Shown here piece by piece: positions 36,401 to 44,511 of a stretch of DNA of 64,000 nucleotides. The translations under genes were made by a program, and so were the position numbers. Position 1 is the first letter of the stretch. Every line of letters begins with the position of its first letter. The DNA comes from Vigna angularis (Eukaryota > Streptophyta > Magnoliopsida > Fabales > Fabaceae). The DNA is taken from positions 6,088,501 to 6,152,500 of the forward strand of contig NC_068971.1 of the NCBI RefSeq assembly GCF_016808095.1, read 5' to 3'. The notes under the pieces are model-generated. The model did no database searches. It saw nothing but the letters and a program-made list of their open reading frames with translations, and was not told the origin of the DNA.

Positions 36401-37308
36401 CAAATTAAAGTAGATAAGCGGAGACACTGTTTATCTTACAAGTAAATTTCGTAGGATTGAATTAAGTCCTAAATCCAAATTCGAAGATTAATTTTAACTT
36501 AAAGAAGAAGTTTGTTTCCTATTTTCTTATCAGGTAAGTGTTTAAGGAAGAATTTATCCGAATAATTCATAAGTTGACTTGAAGTCATGGAAGACGCCCA
36601 GTTCATTTTTTGTAATTTTTCCCCTATTAGAGTCTATAGAAAAAAAAAAACTCCCCACGGTACATAACAAATTCAGGAAATGAAGTTTATAGCTCATAGC
36701 GTTACCTATTGCTTTGGCGGAAATCATATCCGAACCCAAACAGCGTGGTTCCCTTCTCGTAACCGCATGCAACAAGCATCTCAATCATGTCGTGAAAATG
36801 ATACACCTCTGTCAAATGCACGCATTTCGTAAACTGCCAGACAACACGAGAGAAACACTCAGCCACAAGAACACACCAAAGAACGAAATAATTACAAGTA
36901 AAATAATGTATAATCAGTCACTGACCCACGATGGATCCAAAATATCGATCGCATAGAGGCCATGATCATCGTCAGGGACCACAAGCTTAGACTTCTTGTC
37001 CAACGTTTCACAGTAGCCTGAGAGTTCGCGTCAATTTGCGAGACCAACAACGACTTAACCGAAAACTCAGAAATGGTGGAAAGAGAAGAAGTAGAGGTAG
37101 GACCTGTTTTGGGATTGTAAAGGGACCAAATCTTCTTCCGGAACTCCATATCAGCGAGCAGAAGCCTGACCCAAACCCGGGTTGTGAACCCGAATGTCTT
37201 GGGCTTGGAATTCACAATGGAGCCGCCCATGCCCGAAACCAGCAGAACCGGGTCGCGATCGGCGATCGCCTTGGCCTCGTCGGATCCAAAGCACGGGCAA
37301 AAACGCAT
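18458..37308 (-). CDS. LCAT3: LCAT3-type phospholipase A1 / lecithin:cholesterol acyltransferase-like
   Basis: Lipid hydrolase of the LCAT family, closest to Arabidopsis LCAT3, which is reported to have phospholipase A1 activity. Eleven minus-strand exons join in phase: 37308-37104, 37017-36926, 36833-36706, 35987-35852, 35757-35706, 34631-34531, 33964-33785, 27452-27295, 26895-26841, 18980-18927 and 18637-18458, giving 446 codons (Arabidopsis LCAT3 is about 447). Motifs seen: DPVLLVSG near the N-terminus; nucleophile-elbow ISHSMGG with Ser172; YVDGDGTVP with the likely catalytic Asp378; ASHRGIL with the likely catalytic His403. No N-terminal signal peptide is evident. All donors and acceptors are GT/AG. 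Intron 7 (6.3 kb) carries a whole gypsy element, intron 9 (7.9 kb) a whole copia element and intron 5 a copia relic, all antisense to the gene. No exon is broken, so the gene should work if its long introns splice properly. Confidence 0.93.
19421..19575. repeat. Four degenerate ~37-bp tandem units
   Basis: The string TTTCCATCTTTCCCTT (last copy CTTTCCTTTT) recurs four times at roughly 37-40 bp intervals, each followed by a variant of AGTAGGTTAAGCCTATT. It lies in LCAT3 intron 9 and may be the inside of an old LTR, but no matching ends were found. Confidence 0.75.
20216..20411 (+). repeat. 5' LTR of the copia element
   Basis: 196 bp, TG...CA, with a pyrimidine-rich 3' half. It is identical to the 3' LTR except for G versus A in the string TAATGAGAAAACC. 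Confidence 0.96.
20413..20425 (+). other. Primer binding site (tRNA-Met-like)
   Basis: TGGTATTCAGAGC lies one base after the 5' LTR. It matches the usual initiator-tRNA-Met primer site apart from one extra T. Confidence 0.8.
20477..21751 (+). CDS. gag: Copia gag region with a 12-residue repeat tail
   Basis: Retrotransposon capsid/nucleocapsid region, 424 codons from the ATG at 20477 (an in-frame GTG precedes it). It opens with a UBN2-type gag domain, followed by an Arg/Gly-rich basic stretch and one zinc knuckle of form C-X2-C-X4-H-X4-C ([14 protein letters not shown]). Downstream are five exact 36-bp units (21512-21691) coding 12 residues each, with the core [10 protein letters not shown]. 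The frame ends at a TGA (21749-21751) although the same frame continues as protease, so the stop is probably a mutation that truncates gag-pol. Confidence 0.85.
   Translation: MAGLIHSNLPIFDGKDYDDRCVKMEAILGFQEVDEVIKKGLQEPLKEDTKEVKKLYKENIRLDCKARMLLHQCISPAIFQKVSKATTAKEVWNILQEGYGNSGKVKKIRLQSLQRQYELLCMGEQESVMEYIGRIQVLVNAMRACDKIVKDKKIVEKILRTLTPQYDHIVVAIEECKDLEVMKIEELQNSLEAHEQRLIERKNTENTVTQGMSQALQARSKQNFKNRGRGRGRSRGGRSGGRNMKSSDLNGEENGNEQKEGSNRGGRYLRGRGRKGSDKRNVQCYTCNKHGHYSLECWHNESSKKNKNDEAANLVQEIDDSESDHVLLMSTTERLFSSNRSGLGEDDRLLLRNRTDEDDQLLLRNRTDEDDRLLLRNHTNEDDRLLLRNRTDEDDRLLFKNRTGVDRQESSSQTRIDRHVSFPD
21512..21691 (+). repeat. Five 36-bp in-frame repeats in copia gag
   Basis: Units start at 21512, 21548, 21584, 21620 and 21656, spaced exactly 36 bp. 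Each contains GATCGGTTGCTGTTAAGAAA or a variant with 1-4 changes. The period is a multiple of three and keeps the frame open between the zinc knuckle and the protease. CGATCGG and CCGAACGG motifs recur. Confidence 0.95.
21803..24905 (+). pseudogene. pol: Copia pol (protease, integrase, RT, RNase H), disrupted
   Basis: The frame of 21803-23200 carries the protease and integrase. It then shifts to the frame of 23113-24402 (end of integrase, RT), broken by TAA at 23497-23499 and TAG at 23899-23901, and shifts again to 24351-24905 (RNase H), ending 6 bp inside the 3' LTR. The protease active-site triplet reads Asp-Thr-Arg (21854-21862) instead of the usual Asp-Ser/Thr-Gly. The integrase zinc finger (HX4H, CX2C) is present, but the position of the first DDE aspartate is Asn (22442-22444). 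The RT motif YVDD is intact. The copy is inactive in several independent ways. Confidence 0.92.
24889..24899 (+). other. Polypurine tract of the copia element
   Basis: TAAGAGGGGTG immediately precedes the 3' LTR, the expected plus-strand primer position. Confidence 0.75.
24900..25095 (+). repeat. 3' LTR of the copia element
   Basis: 196 bp, one mismatch to the 5' LTR, followed directly by the AATGG target duplication. Confidence 0.96.
25101..26840. other. LCAT3 intron 9, remainder
   Basis: Non-coding. Near 25140-25430 is a segment with LTR-like character (TTAGTTAGTTAATTAGTTAGG, CCTATAAATAATAG). Near 25670-25780 are repeated CGCTTAAG/GCTTAAGCGAA strings. Both may be old repeat fragments; no boundaries could be set. 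Confidence 0.4.
28097..28459 (+). repeat. 5' LTR of the gypsy element
   Basis: 363 bp. It differs from the 3' LTR at two A/G positions (TTTATAAGAG versus TTTATGAGAG; ACAGAGG versus ACAAAGG). A TTTATAAGG string about two-fifths of the way in is a TATA-box candidate. Adjacent AAGTGGTCCGACC may be the primer site, tRNA unknown. Confidence 0.96.
28146..28194 (+). promoter_or_regulatory. Paired inverted repeats with MYB-type cores in the gypsy LTR
   Basis: TAACGGT-GAG-ACCGTTA (28146-28162) and CTTAACTGT-GAG-ACAGTTAAG (28174-28194) are both perfect, with the same GAG spacer. Each arm holds a CNGTTA/TAACNG core typical of plant R2R3-MYB sites. The 3' LTR repeats them identically. A regulatory role is inferred. 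Confidence 0.6.
28502..29611 (+). CDS. gag: Gypsy gag, frame broken at the zinc knuckle
   Basis: The ATG at 28502 opens a capsid protein: an N-terminal heptad-like helix, an acidic Gly/Glu-rich linker, then the retrotransposon gag domain ([20 protein letters not shown]; later RFESRYRG and AGLREELR). The frame reaches the start of a zinc knuckle (CFRCGGPF) and then runs into foreign residues and a stop at 29609-29611. The pol frame is open from about 29584, so a small indel near 29575-29583 separates gag from pol. Confidence 0.85.
   Translation: MEGKLHALENRIEGKMNVVEGRMEHLEMAVDGLKAESTANRQDSIAMRKDIQELLRLMGVQSKPNGESSDGNHGSVNDNGGGRREEAEGEREGERSENQPHWRRRVELPTFEGADPLNWINRAEKFFEIQKVAEAEKIELAHISMEGSAGYWFKFWKEKASDRSWEGLKEALLIRFESRYRGGIFERMAAIKQTATVEEYVREFEALARQTKAFSDDQLLGYFLAGLREELRCQVRPHDPRNLMTAMKLARDVEEVLRRIGLLGWTSSKNPSSWGRTTGGGSGVVRNEPPRSQSMRATPTESVGSVRRDRAAGGDLVRGGMQGGSDSRGRSSRNLPYPEFLKHREEGRCFRCGGPFSPGNSARRRVYGW
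29584..33162 (+). pseudogene. pol: Gypsy pol (protease, RT, RNase H, integrase, chromodomain) with two stops
   Basis: One frame runs from the zinc-knuckle remnant into the 3' LTR, interrupted by TAG at 29830-29832 and TAG at 31816-31818. Seen in order: protease DSGASHNF (~29768-29791); RT from about 30340 with FFDDILIYS at ~30794-30820; RNase [13 protein letters not shown]; integrase zinc finger and D, D, E residues in MDFIV (~32050), SDRDPLF (~32228) and the PETDGQTE segment (~32320); and a C-terminal chromodomain (~32930-33090, with LVEWQDG and TWED). Open reading continues ~50 bp into the LTR. Key residues are normal, so the lesions are limited to the stops and the gag/pol shift. Confidence 0.92.
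33098..33110 (+). other. Polypurine tract of the gypsy element
   Basis: CAGGAGGGGAGTA directly precedes the 3' LTR. Confidence 0.75.
33111..33473 (+). repeat. 3' LTR of the gypsy element
   Basis: 363 bp, two mismatches to the 5' LTR, followed by the CATAT target duplication. It contains the same two MYB-type inverted repeats. Confidence 0.96.
34486..34562. repeat. 22-bp duplication of the LCAT3 exon 6 end in intron 6
   Basis: ATAGTCCACCTTTTCACAAA(AA) occurs at 34541-34562 (inside exon 6) and again at 34486-34507, 24 bp beyond its splice donor. The intronic copy is not followed by a GT donor at the equivalent position. Confidence 0.85.
35190..35510 (+). mobile_element. Relic of a second copia element in LCAT3 intron 5
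   Basis: Translation of 35200-35315 shows a decayed copia RNase H tail ([13 protein letters not shown]). This is followed by the usual GC-richer 3' end with a PPT-like GGGGTATTGGGGGCAT and then LTR-like sequence with TATATAAACC at ~35496. No intact ends or target duplication were found. Plus strand, antisense to LCAT3. Confidence 0.7.
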
Positions 37309-37401
37309 GGCTTCGTCGTTTTCTTCTTCTTCTCACTGAAGCTGGTGAGGAGTTTCAACTAGTGGGCGAACACACGAGCCAATTATTTATTAACGTACGA
37401 A

Positions 37402-37433
<32 letters not shown>

Positions 37434-37760
37434 AGAATTATTATTAATTTTGGTTATTGGTGAAGAGAAAATGGAAAAAATAAAAATAGAAGAGGTTTGT
37501 TTTTGTGTCCAAGCTGGAAATAGATGTCATTGGATTCTGGATTTTTAGGCATTATCCTTTGTGCATGGGAAAATACTCAACTGCTTGCGTATGTGTGCAA
37601 TGTACTCCATCCGGACATCCATTTTGCATCTGCATTCTCCTTCTTTGGTTTATTTGCTTTGGCTTATTGTTGAGTGTCCGAATTTACAACTCTAGTCCCT
37701 AACGTTAAAGAATCGAAGTTCCTATCTTTTTTTCAGCTGGTTTATATTATTTTTTATTTA
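37309..37760. other. LCAT3 5' flank with ATAA microsatellite
   Basis: Presumed LCAT3 promoter and leader (minus strand). An (ATAA)n run at 37400-37434 of about nine units lies roughly 100 bp upstream of the LCAT3 start codon. No other gene is seen. Confidence 0.5.
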
Positions 37761-38620
37761 GCTTAAATTTTTATATGATTTTTGCTTTGTCTTTTGGTTT
37801 TTATTTTTAAATAAATTTTAATTTTATTCCTATAATTGTTAATGTACATCAATCGAGTTATTTTTTTAGTTTTTTTAAAAACGATGTTAAAAGTGTTGTG
37901 ATGTAGAAAAAGATAATATATATTTGTAAAAAATTTTAATTATATTGTGGAGAGGTTGATAGGTCAACAAGACAGTCAGAGAGTACGGCTAAAAGTATGG
38001 AGAATTCAAACAACAAAACATTCGAAGAACTAAGCTAAGTGCATGAAGAACTTAAATAGCTCAGATTCAGAGAGTTCGATAAAATGTATGGAAAAGTCAA
38101 ATAGTTCGGCAAGACATTCCTAGAACTCGATAAGGTGCATCAAGAAGTCAAATAGCTCGGTGAGAAGTCCAATAAGCTCGGTCTGACTTGTCGAGCTCTT
38201 CGGATGGTTAAGTTGTCTGACTTCTTCATGCACTTTACCGAGCTATCCAGATGTCTTGCCTAGCTATTTAAGCTCTCCATGAACTTAGTCAAGCTATCCA
38301 AATGTCTTACCGAACTATTTGAGTTCTCCATAAACTTTATGAATGTCTTGTCAAGTTGTTTGAGTTCTTCCTACTATTAACTAAGCTCTATGGATATCTT
38401 GCGAATCTTTCAACCTCTCCATTGTATAGTTACCAAAATTTTACATGTATGCATTGTCCTTTTCCACATACTACACTCTTAACATTGTTTTTGGAAAACT
38501 AATGATAATGATTCGATTGATGCACATTAACAAATTTAGAGATAAAATTGAATTTTTTTTAAAAACGAAGATCAAGTTGACCCTTTGTCCTAAAATAGGG
38601 TTCATCCAAATAATTAAGCC
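37761..38620. mobile_element. Foldback element: ~860-bp imperfect palindrome
   Basis: The left half (about 37761-38145) and the reverse complement of the right half (about 38225-38620) align over most of their length. Shared landmarks are GTTAATGT(A/G)CATCAATCGA (37848 left, 38512-38531 complement), AACGATGTTAA/AACAATGTTAA, TGGAGAGGTTGA and AGCTCGGTAAAGTGCATGAAG-like strings. Inner parts of both arms contain ~45-bp degenerate tandem units with AAATAGCTCGGCAAGACATT-type cores. No ORF is present. The transcript would fold into a long hairpin. Exact ends and target duplication are uncertain. Confidence 0.7.
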
Positions 38621-41600
38621 ATATTATTTTCACTATATCACACATATAACATATTCTTACTCTTATGTCTACCTTTATTAAAGTGAAAAATATCATTATA
38701 GTAACCTTTTATAGTTACTCCTTATAAATCATACACAAAGGGAATAATAAAATAGTGTACACTTATCGCAACTTTCAATTAACAATTATAAAAAAATAAA
38801 AAAATTATTTTCCTTATCACCAATTTACTTATAACACTTGGACGTCCTACATGTTGCACAAAATTTTTAATTTGAAAAGAAAATTAAATTTCATTTTTAT
38901 CTTTCAAGGCTTTGGTTAAATAGATGTACACAAAAATATAGTAAAAAATACATGACTTCTCATTACAAAAATATAAATCAAAAGTTGTTTATAAAACATA
39001 TGACTTCTTTCAAATTCAATGTTAAAGTCATTTTCATAAGGCATAACTTGCCTAAAAGTATTTTTTTAAAATGTTCATTTTGGTATTTTGTGTAAAAACG
39101 TACACAATTTTCATAAAAAGAAACTCACACTCTTCTAAATACTCATATTAAGTATTTTTCATTAGAGATATAACATTTTATTTTGTGTTAGATTTTAAAC
39201 TCGTAAGCTTACAACTTCAATTGCATGCATCGATTTTCAATGAATGATGGTCTGAAATCTGTGATTGAACTCAGGTATGGTTTGGAAAGAATTTTTATGG
39301 TGAAATTCTCAGTGGTAGTTTCAAGTAAGTAATGTATTGATGTAAGGACTCAACCTTGGAAGTTATCATGACGTTTCGATAATCGCATCAACTCAGATAA
39401 AGAAGGAGATTATGTGGTGAGGAGTAGTAGGATGTCTTAGTATATGGTTTGGTGTTTTTTGTCCAAAGGTGATAGCCAAATTAACCTTGTGTGGTAGCTT
39501 GGGGGCAGTTGTTTCACCACTACATGTGCAAAACTTGATATAATCTGATATTAATACATTTATCCAGATGATTTTATCTAGGTTAATTACATGATTACAA
39601 TGATTGGTGTGAATTGTTTGGAATAAAATGTATAATGAAATTTTAATATGTTAAGTTTGTTTCTTTTACAATATTAGTTTACCCTTACTTTTGTGTTTGT
39701 TTGTCATTTTCTGCGATGATCATCATACTGATAGGAGCATATAAATATGTCTTCTTAGTTACTCTAACGAGAGGTGAGAGTGAAGTAGAAGCATAGTTAG
39801 CTGATTTTACAGGTGTAAATATTTTTCTTGTGGTAAATTTGTTTTAACTAGTTGTTTTATTATTATCTTTGTAACGTTTTATTTTAATAATTTTATACTA
39901 TTAAAATAGAGGGTATATTTGAGTATTTTTATTAATAACATTTGTAGTATTAAATATATGATGAATATAAACGTTAATGTTCAATACAAATTATATTACT
40001 TATACCTATTTTTATATAAGTTTCGGCTTTTATTATTTTATTTTTCTTTAATTATATATATATATTATAAATTTTGAGAAAAAATAAGATATATAACATT
40101 GATATTCGTGACATAAGAAATATTTGCAAATATTTACTACTAACTTTTTAAGAATTTAAGTATTATAACATGCCTCGTGCATAACATTCATTTCACCCAC
40201 AATATACTTTATCAAATTTCAACACTTCCATTAAATATATCACATGCCTCAACTATACACCTTTATAGGAATTACTTGTACAAAATAATCAATATTCTTT
40301 AATTTGAACACAACCAAGCACACACTTTTCTCCAAAATATGTGCAATCACTTTTTCTTTGTTCATCCAAACAATTTCTTTCCACATTTCTTGATAGAATA
40401 GGGCATGATTTTTTAAAATTCAAATTCAATGTAAATTTAAATCAAATTATTTACATTATAATAAATTTAATTTGTTTGGTAATAAAGCACGTATAATTTT
40501 ATAGATTTTCTTTTGCCTAATTTTTTGATTTGGTAAACTATTTTCTAAAAAAATATTTTTTAAAACTAAAATCCGAATTTAGTGTCTAGAAAAGTTTAAA
40601 ACTTTTACAACTATAAATATTTAAAAGGGGCTCAATTTTTTTTATTTTTTTGTTGAAAGTGAAGATCATTGAAGTAAGTTTCATTTCTTTCAAATAAAGT
40701 TTTTCATTTATATAGTTAAGAATTAAGTTATTGCTAATATATTTAATAATTCAGTAAGTGAGGGAAAAGATGTGCGAAGCTTTGTAAGAAAAACAAGATG
40801 GCAGGGTCAGAAGGAAAATATTATAAAATCGAGGGGGCAAATAATAAATTATTTAAAAAAACTAAATGTAAGAAAATATGAGAGGAGGAAAATAATAAAT
40901 TAATATTAAAAGATATGATATTCCTTTTCCACCAAGAAACAATTAAATAGGTAGACACGTGCATCCCTAACATAAAAAATTAAAAAGAAACACAAGCCAC
41001 GTGTTTTGTGACACACTTGTAGAAAATTCTGGTACGATACCTACTTGTTCAAAGCATCTATAAAATTCTAAATGGTATATCCCTTAACACTTTCCTTAAT
41101 GTTATCACATTTTTTAACACGAGTCTTAATTAATAATTAAGAGATTAATTATCGCACACCAATAAATAATTGGTCCGAGAGTGGTATCTTTAAAGATGTT
41201 TCCGTTTTCTTATTAATAGAAAAAACATAATTGGAAAAAAAGTATTTCACATAAATTTATTATTTATACTGTGCAATAAAATTTAATTAAATATTCTACA
41301 CAGATAATAATGTAAATTAGTTATTACGATAACAAAAAGATTTAATTAACATTAACGTTGTAAAAAAATTTATATTATTTTGTGATGGGTTTATTGTTTG
41401 GATGATAATTGTTTTAATGGCATCTATTTTTTTGTGATGGGTTTATTGTTTGGCAAACCGTGAAAATCAACTTATAATATTGAATTTAATATAGTTAATT
41501 AATTATAGAAATGTCTTGATGATGACAAATATCTAATATTACATAAATGCCATACTACTTAATAATAATAATAATAAAAGTAAACCTACATATACTTTAC

Positions 41601-42709
41601 CATAACATGCACAATTTAATCTTTTGATATTTGTGTTTATCGTGGATGTTCATTATATTATTGTCACAGTGGCAGTATAACATAAATGTATGACAAATTA
41701 ACAAACCAAAAGTTAAGATAAAATTTTTATTCAGTTTAATAAGTAGATACTATATAAAGAAATTTAAATGTACCATTTGTAACATCTTCATATTTATATG
41801 TATTGTCACAATAAATATCACAAAGTTATGGTATAATCATGTTATTACTTGATTATGAAAAAATAACTATGTTGTAATAAAATAATGTAACAATTTAAGG
41901 ATGATTTAAATAAAATAAAACATATTTTAAATCCATAAAAATATTACTTTGGCAATAGTTTCTAATAAAATAATTATTGCATTTGATACTTACTTGAATC
42001 ACAAAATGTTATTAAAACAATTACTTTGATAAGTAAAAAAATTTGTTGTTAACCTTGATTACACTTAAAAAAGATTTATTGAAAAATAAAAAATTTATAA
42101 AAGATTTATGAAAAATACATAATATTAATAAAATTTGAGTCTAATTACATAAATTAATAAATCTTTCACTTTGATTATATGATGTTATTTTTTTATTTAT
42201 TACTTTTACTCGTATTTAAATTCTCAACATATGTAAACAAATCTACGATTAAGATAAGTGAACATTCGTTAATTAACCATGCAAAAAAAAAATTAAAGAG
42301 ATGTTTCCATTGTTATCTAAAAATTATATTTTAGGAATTCTCCAACAGGTATACATTTTTTTTAAATATAAGACTTAGGAATCCATTTATTTTATTTAGA
42401 AAATTTCAAACTTTTGCGAATAATCAAACGAGGTGCTAAAAAAACTAAACCTTTATTGAATCTGACGTATATTTTTTATAATTATAATGAATTTAAGTCA
42501 CTCCTATAAGCTAAATTTTCATGACCACGACATGGTACCAATCTTAACAATCTAACTTTTTCAACAATTAATATCCTTTGATCTCTCTTTGTGTGCCGAC
42601 ACATACGAACAAGTTATCATATAAATGAAAAGTCTATAATCTAATTAGGAGTTCTTTAAATAAAATTAAAATTAAAATTAACTTAAATTATATTATTCCA
42701 ATAAGTAAT
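38621..42709. other. AT-rich intergenic DNA
   Basis: No gene or RNA seen. There is a 24-bp perfect direct repeat (TTTTGTGATGGGTTTATTGT core) at 41378-41401 and 41430-41453. A somewhat GC-richer patch near 39240-39560 has no recognisable coding content. Confidence 0.5.
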
Positions 42710-42718
42710 TTATTTAAA

Positions 42719-43657
42719 GGTTTAATATGGATTAGATCCTTATTTTCGTAATTTTTGTTTAATGTGTTTTTAAAGTTTAAAATAATCATAATGACACAAT
42801 ATTAACATGAGTCTTGGTGAAAGACGTGATCATTATTTCTGACATGGCTGTCCATGATCTTTTTCCACCTCATCATCTTCAACTTCTCACCACCATATCA
42901 TCATGATTTCCTTCCACTATGTTAATGATTCACCATCCTTGCACTTTCCATCTTCGTCAACCACCATATAACAACAAAGAGCTACCGCAAGCTACCATTG
43001 TTCGAAATCACAACCTGAAATAGAAAGCCTTAAATAAATAAAAAACAAAAAAAACAAAACCCCAAAATCACAAGCACCCAAATTACGAATCACATCCCAA
43101 ACCTGCAAACTTAAATCGCAATGCCTATTCGCACCACCACATATCTCCCTTTCCAAACTACAACAAACCTAACTGCATTCACCATGCACAATGCCATTTG
43201 TCATATTCTTCAAACAAAAAAAACCCCAAATTGCAAGTTTAACATTTTGTCGCGTCACTAGAGAAGGCCACCACAGAATCGCGTGTCCTCCACGCACCTG
43301 CAACACATAACCATCACGGACCACTACGAAACAACAACAACCTGCAAAATGAAAACCCAAACCAGAAAACCTTAATTTCACTATGGGAAACCAAAAACAC
43401 CCTAATTACTTCACTACCAGCCTTGGAAAGCCAGAAAATCCTAATTACTTCAGTGCCATGGATAAGTATATTAGACAAAATGGCAGCCACGTATTCACTG
43501 AGCTTAGATAAACACTATGTTAACGATTTAGATGTTGTAAAAAAAATGACTAAATTAAACAAAAGTTAAAAAAAATAAAACACTTTGAACACTTAAAAAG
43601 ATAAGAACCACATTAAATAGAAATTATAAAAACAAAAATCAAAATAAATATTAAACC
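42719..43657. mobile_element. Mutator-like TIR element with 9-bp target duplication
   Basis: A 939-bp element flanked by perfect 9-bp repeats TTATTTAAA (42710-42718 and 43658-43666). Ends: GGTTTAATAT on the left and its exact complement ATATTAAACC on the right. TIR similarity continues, with indels, for about 100 bp or more (TTTAATGTG, TTAACAT, GTGGCTG/ATGGCTG). Long degenerate TIRs with a 9-bp duplication point to the Mutator superfamily. The interior (about 42880-43450) is GC-richer than the flanks and has no transposase ORF, so the element is non-autonomous. Confidence 0.75.
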
Positions 43658-43666
43658 TTATTTAAA

Positions 43667-44511
43667 CAAATACAAATAACAAAAGTAGTTTTTCCAAAAT
43701 AAAAAAAATGGAAAGTATGTCCAATATTTAAATAATCCTTCAAAGTTCAACACTTCAAATATATTATATTCAAGATAAAAATATAAGATTAGTTCAAGTA
43801 AACATTTTACTATTACGTGAAACCAATCACATTCATACCAATCACATTCATATTGTAACTACATGAAATCAATCATATAGTTACAAAATGTTTAACATAC
43901 TAATACTTATATTATATATTTTGTATTTGTGGAATCAACTACATTTATATGAATGAAACTCTGATACAAATATAAGTATCAATAAATCTTCAACATTTTT
44001 AGGAGTAATTATGTCCCTCTAATTAAAACTCACATACTTGTCTATATTATAAACCACTAACAACAATTCATCAAATATTCATTACACATTTTTAACTAAT
44101 TTCGAATATCATAAATTATTACAAAAATTGGTCACTTGCACCTAATTAGCTGTAACAAAAAAGACTTCATTGAAATACTTATTTTCCTAACTTCAAATAT
44201 TTCCCAATTCACCTCTTTCAATTACAACTGAATTATTTTTCTTGCAACATCTTTATCTTTCATTTGTGTTTTTCTCAAAGGTTTGACTACCATTTTATGT
44301 TTCTCATAACCCATATCAACACACCCAAAAATCCAAATTTTCACCATTATAAACTTAAGTCGTGCTATTATATCTCATAAAGTAAATTTTCTACTATTAT
44401 TGAACTCTAATACACAAATATCCATTTTTTGACAAACCAAATAAGCAGTGAAGAGTGTGAAGCAGTGTCTTATCTGGTTGTTCCCTTCCTTACCTTTCGA
44501 GCTCGATAGCC
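43667..44511. other. AT-rich 5' flank of PrfB
   Basis: AT-rich sequence without ORFs. The last ~60 bp before the ATG become less AT-rich, consistent with a leader. Confidence 0.4.

Noticed and set aside
18458..37308. LCAT3 as several separate genes or a pseudogene cut by transposons
   Set aside because: All eleven exons join in phase with GT/AG borders and cover the entire family length with the catalytic residues present.
43169..43381. 70-codon minus-strand frame inside the Mutator-like element
   Set aside because: Non-conserved composition; no transposase or known domain signature.
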